Assembly: GCA_963920705.1 (NCBI GenBank)
Contig: OY987225.1
Coordinates: 29,325,538 to 29,389,537 of the forward strand
Reading direction: 5' to 3'
Length of the DNA stretch: 64,000 nt
Source: Odiellus spinosus
Lineage: Eukaryota > Arthropoda > Arachnida > Opiliones > Phalangiidae
Shown here: one piece after another, positions 35,032 through 44,700 of the stretch
Numbering within the stretch: the first letter of the stretch is position 1
How the letters are laid out: every line of letters starts with the position of its first letter
Translations under genes and position numbers: made by a program
Notes under the pieces: generated by a model
Database searches by the model: none
The model's input: the letters and a program-made list of their open reading frames with translations, nothing else
Told to the model about the DNA's origin: nothing

Positions 35032-37604
35032 GTTCAAAAGACTTAACCTTTCTTTTCACTCTTATATCGTAATCAATCGACCTCATTTTTTTTTTTTTTT
35101 TTTTTATTAAACTACTATATTTTTGAACATTGATACGTAAACACGTATCAAGACCGTATCTCTAATAAACTACATGATGAGCTCAAAAATATTTTGAAGA
35201 TAAGCAATTCTAACTTGTGACTATAGATATATACGATTCTTGGGAATATATTTCATTTTAGGGTTCGTCTCAAATTTTTTTATTATTAGTATCAGCATTT
35301 TAGTTCTCAGTATACAGAATCAATGGGTTCGAATTATTTCTCCGTGTAGAGTTTTAATTCTTTATCTAAACTCATGATTTTTATCTCGGAATATTTCTGG
35401 ATCTAACCGGAATTTTCGAATGTTTGAAGATAAGAAGAGACAAAAAAAAAAAAAAAAAAAATTATTTCGAGATTCAGTCTGGAAAGATACTAATGATAAT
35501 GATATAATGTAGTGATACATTATATTAAACTATACCCATAGAAAAAGTAGCCCTAACGTTTGATTTGAAGAGCGACCATATCCTTTCAGCTCACGAGGAC
35601 TTTTTTTTCTCCTAACGCGTAAAAATGTAGGAAAAATCTTTTGGGATCATTTTCTGGTGTTTTGTTTTTGCTTTTAGCGCTGCTGTTGGAAACATTCTTC
35701 TAAGAATTAGAGGAATCTCCTTCAAACTGGTTTTGATTAAAGGAAAACTATGCCTACATTGAGTTAAGAGTTATATTTAAGAAATAAGTGTGGTAAAATT
35801 TTGATTCTAAGACTTAAATTGGTACAATCAAGAACCAGTCTTAAGGGTCAACTTCAAAATTAATTTTAAAATAGTTAGACTTAATATTTTTTAATGAAAC
35901 TTGAAAAGTTCAATATTCGAACCTTGATCTTTCATTTAAAATTAGTTTCAATTATAAGAGATGATTCCTTCTTTTAGTTTTACCGGTCACTGTACTTGTC
36001 CTCAAAAAAAAAAAAGAAAAAAAAAGTTATTTCTATTGGAAAATGGAGCGTTTTGATTGGATAATGATTGAAATTTTTTAAGGAAATTGAAATAGTATTA
36101 CAGTTGATCACTGGCCCATAACATAGTTACCATTACCCTAGTAATTACCCCTTTAATTACCAGGTTAAACTACTGATATTTTTTTTACAAAGACTTCGAT
36201 ATAAATAATAAAAGAGTTGTGTTCCACTAACAGGATGTAATGAATTTCAATTTATAATTTTTATAAAAAACGCTATCATTACTCTTTGGGATACTAGTAG
36301 AGTTGATGTACGTGTAAAGGTACTGATACAAAGCTGCAACAATGATAGTAAGAAACAGTCTTAGATTTCAACAAGTACGATATAAAGCTACCCTTTATCC
36401 CTAAGAAAAAATCCTGGAGATAAATGATGCCAGTATAAGTTACTTCTTTTTCAAACTTTCAACCAACTTTATCAGTAAATAGACAATAAAATGGGTTTTC
36501 CATGATTAAATATCATCTTTTTATTTGCTTTACCATGGTAAATTACCAATTAAGAACTCTACTTTTGATTTCCACGAGTTTGAATCGACATTGTTGGTAA
36601 ACCTTCGTAAAACTCCATATTTTTCTAGCTTGTTTTGGTCCCCCCTCTTAATTAGAATGTATAAATCACTTAACATTATAAATATACTAATTTTAAAGAT
36701 GAATTTACATCGTAATTAAAGTTGCCGCGTATTAATACAAAATTTTAAAACCTCCTATTAATGAAGAGGATAGTTTAACATTGCAAACTTTTCAAGAACC
36801 GGAGTATTTTCTGGTTATAGGGTTAGGGTTAGCAACAAGTTCCCAAAAATAATCTCTTAGTTGGTCCTATATTTAGAACCAGTCTTAGTTTTCATCGCGT
36901 GTAAAAAAGAGCTCTTTTTCGATCTCTAAATGAATTAAAAGTCTAGATTGAAGGGAAATTCTAGTTTAAAATACGTTGTAAACTGTTAAAATGGATCGTA
37001 AACTGCTACTCGCATACATCTCTCTTGATGGCGGAGATGGGGAAGCGAGACACCAGGTCGCCAAAAATATTAGTGACGTCACATCTACGTCAAAAGGATC
37101 TCTGAGGGAGACGAAGTTTGAAAATTAAAAAATCCAAAACATTCGCTTCCCCACGGTTTCCCCTTTTGTTTTTAATGCTCCCTAAATTTCCTGGAACCAC
37201 CATCCGACCGATGTTGGAGGGAGATAACACTCGTAATCCACCCAAGAAAAACGGAATACATTTGAAAGGGGAATGAAAAGCCTGATAAACTTCGCTTAAA
37301 TATACATTCCATCACTCACTCTTCAATAAACTTTAAATCTTGTACCATGCTTGAATAAACTTAAAAGGGAGAGTAATCAAGAATACCAACTTATTTTTCA
37401 ATGATTATTCTAATATTGAAGTACCGTTAAAATACTAAGAATTCTTTATTTCATGGGAAGGAGATAAAAGATAAGTTTTAAACCATAATTATGATAGTAT
37501 TGGAATGCTAGGGTTCAGGATTCTTACGTCAATATATTAAGAATTATTCCATACTGATTTCTTCTCAGTATGAGAATTTGTTTCATGATAATTCTAGAAT
37601 TCTT
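35032..37604. other. Longest stretch without recognisable repeat or gene
   Basis: T run at 35086-35106, A run at 35443-35461, and GGTTATAGGGTTAGGGTTAG at 36814. The 64-codon frame at 36525 is AT-rich and unsupported. Could be intron or intergenic DNA. Confidence 0.5.
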
Positions 37605-38180
37605 TCTTTCTCAGTATGAGAAATCTTGTATTCTTTCTTCCTCTCTGAGAAAATTCTTGTATTCTTTCTTCCTTCGTGAGAAAATTCTTGTATTCTTTCT
37701 TCCTTCGTGAGAAAATCCTTTTATTCTTTCTTCCTTCGTGAGAAAATTCTTGTATTCTTTCTTCCTTCGTGAGAAAATTCTTGTATTCTTTCTTCCTTCG
37801 TGAGAAAATTCTTGTATTCTTTCTTCCTTCGTGAGAAAATTGTTGTATTCTTTCATCCTCTCTGAGAAAATTCTTGTATTCTTTCTTCCTCTCTGAGAAA
37901 ATTCTTGTATTCTTTCTTCCTCTCTGAGAAAATTCTTGTATTCTTTCTTCCTCTCTGAGAAAATTCTTGTATTCTTTCTTCCTCTCTGAGAAAATTCTTG
38001 TATTCTTTCTTCCTCTCTGAGAAAATTCTTGTATTTTTTCTTCCTCTCTGAGAAAATTCTTGTATTTTTTCTTCCTCTCTGAGAAAATTCTTGTATTTTT
38101 TCTTCCTCTCTGAGAAAATTCTTGTATTTTTTCTTCCTCTCTGAGAAAATTCTTGTATTTTTTCTTCCTCCATGAGAAAA
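37605..38180. repeat. 31-bp minisatellite, open in three minus-strand frames
   Basis: About 18 units of GAGAAAATTCTTGTATTCTT with TCTTCCTTCGT (37650-37850) or TCTTCCTCTCT (37855-38160) links; the right third has TTTTTTC for TTCTTTC. Since 31 is not a multiple of 3, each frame cycles through all phases; no stop occurs on the minus strand, giving a 199-codon frame with a 31-residue repeat (KNFLREEEKIQEFSQRGRKN...). No start context or non-repeat domain, so not called a gene. Confidence 0.93.
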
Positions 38181-38824
38181 TTCTTCTCAGCATGAGAATT
38201 CTTTTATGTTCATTATATTAGAATGACGAGACCCGAAAATTTCTTTATTAACTTTAATTATTCTAACTATACTTCAAAATATTAATATTTTCTTTCTTAC
38301 TAATTTGAACGCGTTCAATTTTACTCAAGATCCGATTAAGGATGCTATTCACTCTCTCTTTACTATAAACGAGGAAATTTTACGCTAGATATTCTCGAAC
38401 AATTTAAGCGCCCAAATAAAAACGTCGTTTTCAATTATACAGACCCTAAACTTGATTTTAAAGTTATATATTAACTAAATATAATATTTATAAATTAGTT
38501 TTTGCAACTTTGCGTGCAAGTTTATCCATCCTTGCTTTAATTGGTTATTTACACGTAATTTTAATCTTTGCCATATCCTTGGAAATAATACTGTACGGTT
38601 ATAAATTGAATTAAAATTTAATCGCGTTAAGATGTAGTTAAACCAAATATTGAACAGTATACCAACTTACCACACACGATGATCATGATACCGTGATACG
38701 AGATCTAAATTTCCATATATAAACAGTTTTTCCATTTGAAATTTAGTTATAGGATAATAAATATTATCAGAAGTAAATAATATGAAAAGGGAAACGCTTA
38801 AACCCCATTCTCTCTTAATTTTTT

Positions 38825-39050
38825 ATTTGAAATTAGACTTAATCGACAGTTTGAAATTAGGCTTAATCGACAGTTTGAAATTAGGCCTAATCGACAGTTT
38901 GAAATTAGGCCTAATCGACAGTTTGAAATTAGGCCTAATCGACAGTTTGAAATTAGGCCTAATCGACAGTTTGAAATTAGGCCTAATCGACAGTGTGAAA
39001 TTAGGCCTAATCGACGTTTGATACTAGGCTTAATCGACGTGTAAAATTTG
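38825..39050. repeat. 24-bp minisatellite (TAGGCCTAATCGACAG)
   Basis: Eight or nine units of GACAGTTTGAAATTAGGCCT plus AATC, with TAGGCTTAATC at both ends. Translates as an eight-residue repeat (LIDSLKLG) within a 79-codon frame; treated as repeat DNA. Confidence 0.94.
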
Positions 39051-39164
39051 GCTTAATGGGACTTTAAAAATAAAGCGCGTGACTTGATTCTAGCGGTATG
39101 ATTTACCGAGTGTTTTTGAAATAAAAATTCAATCGGAAGTTTAACACGCATCTATCTTTGTGTA

Positions 39165-39260
39165 CGTGTACATTTTAGCGTTCCCTACAGACAGACAGAC
39201 GTACATATAATTTTATATTTTGATAGTACCATATCGCTGCATCGTAACTTTAGTTTTTAA
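39165..39260. repeat. Diverged lone unit of the 31.4-kb array
   Basis: TTTTAGCGTTCCCTACAGAC, AGACAGACGTACATATAATT and TTATATTTTGATAG parallel the 93-bp unit (TAGCGTTAGTGCCCGACAGA, CATACAGAATTATGTATTTT, GATTA). Suggests the unit existed as a dispersed sequence. Confidence 0.55.
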
Positions 39261-39699
39261 TCAAAAGGCGCGAAGGTCTAAGTTATTAAATAACTTTCAG
39301 TTCTTTGACTTTTTATCCTTCGTCAAGCGAGCGATATCATCTCCCAAGGTTTAATTTCGAGGACTTTTTATTCCATGGCTATTGTTTCGATCAGAATTTA
39401 ATAGAGGGCGACCCCTTACAGCCAAATTTTCCTCGCATGAATTTTCTTGACGTTGATATAAATGACTTTTGACTCGGAAATAATATTCCTAGATAAATGT
39501 TGATATATATTATATATTTATATGGGATATATATATATAACCTAGTTTTCTTTATGATATTAGTTAATACGCGCTTGAAGTGAAGGTGAAGATGCAAATG
39601 CGGTGATTTACCAATTTCCAAGGTACCGTGCCATCTAGGACTATTATCAATGGACAGCTATAAAGTTATAACAAACGAACCCGTGAAAAATCACGGGAG

Positions 39700-40375
39700 T
39701 TTTCTAGAATTTTCCAGAATTTTCTAGATTTAATTAGACTTTTCTAGAATTTTCCAGAATTTTCTAGATTTAATTAGACTTTTCTAGAATTTTCCAGAAT
39801 TTTCTAGATTTAATTACTTTTCTAGAATTTTCCAGAATTTTCAACATTTAACTAGAATTTTCCAGAATTTTCAACATTTAACTAGAATTTTCCAGAATTT
39901 TCAACATTTAACTAGAATTTTCCAGAATTTTCAACATTTAATTAGACTTTCCTAGAATTTTCTAGATTTAATTAGACTTTCCTAGAATTTTCTAGATTTA
40001 ATTAGACTTTCCTAGAATTTTCTAGATTTAATTAGACTTTCCTAGAATTTTCTAGATTTAATTAGACTTTCCTAGAATTTTCTAGATTTAATTAGACTTT
40101 CCTAGAATTTTCTAGATTTAATTAGACTTTCCTAGAATTTTCTAGATTTAATTAGACTTTCCTAGAATTTTCTAGATTTAATTAGACTTTCCTAGAATTT
40201 TCTAGATTTAATTAGACTTTCCTAGAATTTTCTAGATTTAATTAGACTTTCCTAGAATTTTCTAGATTTAATTAGACTTTCCTAGAATTTTCTAGATTTA
40301 ATTAGACTTTCCTAGAATTTTCTAGATTTAATTAGACTTTCCTAGAATTTTCTAGATTTTTGGAAACTTCATAGA
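39700..40375. repeat. 30-bp minisatellite (TAGAATTTTCTAGA core), array 2
   Basis: About 22 units. The left part is TTTTCCAGAATTTTCTAGAT or TTTTCAACATTTAACTAG forms, the right part a very uniform TTAGACTTTCCTAGAATTTT plus CTAGATTTAA. After 40375 the text (CTTTCCAGAATTTTCTAGAC at about 40437) matches the right edge of array 1. Confidence 0.94.
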
Positions 40376-40480
40376 CTTTTCATAGAATTTTCTGGAATTT
40401 GCCAAAACTATCCAGACCTTTCTAGAACTTTCAAGCACTTTCCAGAATTTTCTAGACCACTCCAAACATTCTGAGAAAAG

Positions 40481-40918
40481 TTACGGACATACTAAATTAA
40501 GTTTGATTGATTAAATAGGCACATAACAACATACCAGATATTTTGAGATCGGTTCTCACCGGTCTTTATCGAATATTCTTATAGTTTTAGCGTGCAACAA
40601 CGCGAAAATGTTCTACTGTCACGAATCTGGCCCCCGTGTTATCGTGTTCGTGTAAGCATGCATGCATGTTTGTAGACTTTGGACTACTTTGGGTTAAAAG
40701 TGAGGCAATGTTACAAAGTAAATTGTATTTATACGTGTACCGAATAGGGTATAATGTAATTTCACATTGATTTGGCACCACATTCAAATCTAGATATAAT
40801 GGTGCCTAGCTTTGAATATGGCGCCAACTCCGGGTGGAATTAACTACACGCAAAGGTACTACTTAATGATAGGGTTTATTTATTTCTTTCTTGTTTTAAC
40901 ACCGCTTATTTCTTGTAC
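40481..40918. other. Unassigned DNA left of the BEL element
   Basis: CATGCATGCATG at about 40658. A 66-codon minus frame has no recognised product. Confidence 0.5.
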
Positions 40919-40923
40919 CACGT

Positions 40924-41734
40924 TGTAAAAAGTGTGTTGGAAAAATTCTAATTCCGCTGTTTAATGTGAACAATTTAAGTGTAATTCAATTAAGAATTTG
41001 AACATTATAAAATCTGTCAGTGCATTTTTATTTTTCTATATATATTGTACCATTTATTTTATTTTATTTTATTTTATGTTTGTATATATTTGTCAAAATT
41101 TCTTTTCCAATTGTAACAATACCCGTTTTTAAAACTCAAACTGCATTGTGTGTTTGGGGAAAATTCCTTTGTATATTGAAACAAATTTTCCCAAATCTTT
41201 TAAAAACATTATTTCGAAATATCGCACCTGCGAGAAAAACCCCTTCTGTAAGTTTAGGAAAATTGGCGGGAAACTCCAACCAATAAGAGTGCCCACGTTT
41301 TCAAACTTAGAAAAACCCAGGTGCAGAAACCCCGCCAATTCTCCGAGACCCAAGGAAGGGGTAAAAATAATATCCAAGCGAAAATCACTTCGCTTTCAAC
41401 TTTAAGCAACAACAGATCAGCCCCAAAAGGGATCCGCCAAATGCGGACTTTAGAATTTAGAAGTTAAGAACTTTTTAACTTTTATAAATTTTAACTTCAT
41501 TAAACCTTTATTATTAGTGTAAATTAAACTTGTTAAACCTTAAACTAAAGTTTTATTTATTTTACTAACAAACAGTCGCGTTAGCTAAACCCGTATAATT
41601 ACCTATAGTGTTTCAGTCCGCTATAGGTGAATTAAGCTCTCCCTAACTAATTAGCAAAGAACCACGAGTTCAAATCTTAGAACTAAATGAACCTCTTCGG
41701 AAAACTTAACTGAGGAGGTTTACCATTTTCTTCA
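40924..41734 (+). repeat. 5' LTR of the BEL/Pao element
   Basis: Direct repeat of 47513-48323, offset by exactly 6589 bp with no length change; I see no mismatch on reading both copies. It starts TGTAAAAAGTGTG and ends TTTTCTTCA. An AT-rich stretch (TTTCTATATATATTG at about 41034) could hold the promoter, but I cannot place U3/R/U5 limits. Short frames of 82-88 codons inside it recur in the other LTR only because the DNA is duplicated. Confidence 0.95.
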
Positions 41735-41752
41735 TGGTGCACACGAAACCCG
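41735..41752 (+). promoter_or_regulatory. Primer binding site of the BEL/Pao element
   Basis: The bases directly after the 5' LTR read TGGTGCACACGAAACCC. A TGG start complements the CCA end shared by all tRNAs and sits where minus-strand priming occurs in LTR elements. I could not match the rest to one tRNA from memory, so the primer species is left open. Confidence 0.7.
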
Positions 41753-41799
41753 GGAATTTATTGGCTAACGCAATAAAACAACCATTATAAAGCATCATA

Positions 41800-44700
41800 A
41801 TGGATCCAACCGCTAAAGTACCAGCATCTGGAACAACAGGAGCTTCGGCCAACACCTCAACATCGGGAGCTGGAACCGGAGCCGTAACGATGAACGCGGC
41901 GCAAACCAGCGCGAAAAATGAGCTGAAACTCGCCAAAGGTATCAGAAAAAGCGCCAGAGCCGCCGCCACCAGGATTTCAAATAAAATCAAGGAGTATTTG
42001 AAGGATGCAAGTACCGACCTCGAAACCTACGAGGACGCCCTAGTCCTGCTTCTAGAAAAGGAGGAGGATTTAATCCGAATCGACGCAAAAGTAGAGGCGT
42101 TGATTGAAGATGACGCCGAAATGGAGATGGAAACGGACGCCGCCATTCTCTGCCGAGAAGCTTTATCGGTAATAAAGGCAAAAATTCAAAGAATCATCAA
42201 AAAGGCCCAAGCAAGCGCCGCAATTACAACAGGACCTCCGTCGAGTCACTCTGGATCAACCACGACTTCAGGAGGAATTTCTCTTTCGATCATCACGCCG
42301 CAGCCACTTCTTCCACCCAACGTTGGAGCGAACGCCGCAGCAACACCAGTCAACACGTCGAACGCAGTAGCATCGCCGGTGAACCCTTCGAACACCGTAG
42401 CATCGCCGGTCAACTCTTCAAATGCGTTAACGGTTAACCCATCGGTCGTCGTACCGCCGGTTAATTCGTTAAACCCATCGCCTGCTTCGGTTAGCACAGA
42501 AAACAATCGACCAAAAGTGAAACTTCCACAACTGACGATCACCACGTTTTCGGGAGACTACTCCAAATGGAACAGTTTTTGGAATCGTTTCCAAGCTGCT
42601 GTGGACTCAAACGCTCAACTATCGAAGGTAGAGAAATTTATATATTTAAATTCGTATTTGTCGGGTGAGGCTCTTAAAGCCATTGATGGTTTTATTGAAA
42701 CGACAGAGTCGTATGATTTAGCGGTAGAATTGTTGAAAAAGAGATTTGAGAGAAATGATATCGCGGTACATGGTCATATGAATAAGCTTTTAGACATACA
42801 GCCGGTCAGGGATTCTAATAACATTAAGGCCCTTAGAAAATTGCTAGATACTTGCGAGGTTAGCTTAAGGAGTCTTAAGGCCCTAGGGGTAAATACAGCG
42901 GAAAAAGCTTCTTTCCTATGCCCCGCCCTTCTTCGTTGCTTGCCAAATGAAATTAGGACAGAGTTCTGCGTTAAGAAAAAGCCCCAAACTAATGGGACTG
43001 AATGGGACGCGGACGAGTTAATTGGCTTCATAAGAGATCAGGTTGAAAGTCGAGAAATGTCAGATTTGCTTAGCGCCACGCCAGGAAAAATAGAAAGCGC
43101 GGGAAAGGTAGAAAATTACCAAGATAGATCAAAATTTAGATTTAAACACACGCCTTCCGCGTCTGCTCTATCAATGGGGGTGCAGCAAAAGTCAAAAGAC
43201 ACTAGTTATTGCATATTTTGCAAAAATAATAGCCATAAATCGATTCATTGCCCTAATCATACCTTAGAACAAAAAACGGCAGAAATTAAGGGTAGCGGTA
43301 GATGTTTTGTTTGTCTGAGATTAGGCCATGACGCGAAACATTGCGTATCAAAGTATAGAACTTGCAAAACATGCCAAAAAAGGCATAATTACGTCTTGTG
43401 CGAAGAGAACCCCGCGCACATGAAACAAAGGGATAGTGTAAGGGTCACTGAATCATCAGTAACATTGGCTGCAGCGCCAATTATAGCTAAAAAGGATGAG
43501 CAAATCTTGCTTCAAACCGCTCTAGTTCAAATTAAAGATCCTTATAATAATAGAAATAAGTGTTTAGTCAGAACTCTTTTAGATAATGGTAGCCAAATTA
43601 GCTTCATTAAGGAAAAAATAGCAAATCAGTTAAATTTACCCAAAGTAGGGGTATCAGAATTGGACGTCTTCCCTTTTTTACAAGAAATAGCTTCCGAGCG
43701 CAAGGCTGACGTAGTAAGGGTTACGCTGGAAAATCGAAATGATCCACGAAACAATATTGAAATATTTGCAGTTGTACTCCCTTTCCTATGTCACGTCTTT
43801 ACGGAGATGAATGGGTTAGAGTTAGAAAACATAGTCAAAGCCAAGGGTTATGAAGTAGCAGACGACGTGAAAGAGTCTTATCAGCGTGGGTCAGAAATAG
43901 AAGTATTGCTAGGAGGAGATTATTATTGGCTAGCAGTCAGCGGAAAAATAGAGAGAATGGGACCCAGATTAGTAACCTTAGAAACTAAGTTTGGTTGGTG
44001 TATTCAGGGCCCGGTCAAAAGGACCAAAAATTCATTGGGTGTTGGGACCAATCAGGTCTCAACCTTATTAATTCAGCTAGGCCAAAAGCGCGTAAATGAT
44101 ACGCTCAAAACCTTTTTCGATTTAGAAAGTATTGGTATTAATAATAGGGAAACTTTAGAGTCTAATAAAAACGATAAGACATTAAATACGCTTTTTGAAG
44201 AAATTACTTTTGATAAAAACGAAGGACGCTATTGCGTCAAATTTCCTTGGCAAATTAGTAGAGAAGCCCTACCCGACAATTACAATGTCGCCTTTAAAAG
44301 AATGTCAGGTTTAGTTAAGAGGTTCGAGAAAGACCCTAATTATTACATAGAGTACAAAAAGGTTATCAATGAATGGTTAAAAAATGGAATTATTGAGGAA
44401 GTACCTACAAATGAATTAAAATTAACGAAGCCCGGTACTTACTACCACCCACATCAGGGGGTTGTAAGAAATAATATTGAGACAACGACGAAATTCCGCG
44501 TGGTGTTGGACGGTTCGTCACACGCCCACGGAGTACCGTCGTTAAACGATTGTCTCGCGGCCGGACCAAACCTTATTCCCGACCTTATGTTACTATTGTT
44601 AAGGTTTAGAAATAATAAGGTCGCCATAGTGGCGGACATTGAAAAAGCTTTCCTCCAGATAAACCTAGATCAAGCTGACAAGGACTCGGTCCGAATTTTG

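Noticed and set aside
36814-36832. GGGTTAGGGTTAG as a vertebrate-type telomere tract
   Set aside because: Only about two units; too short to mean anything.
41020-41405. Frames of 82-88 codons in the 5' LTR (and again at 47609-47994)
   Set aside because: Duplicated because the LTR is duplicated; they overlap on both strands and show no domain.
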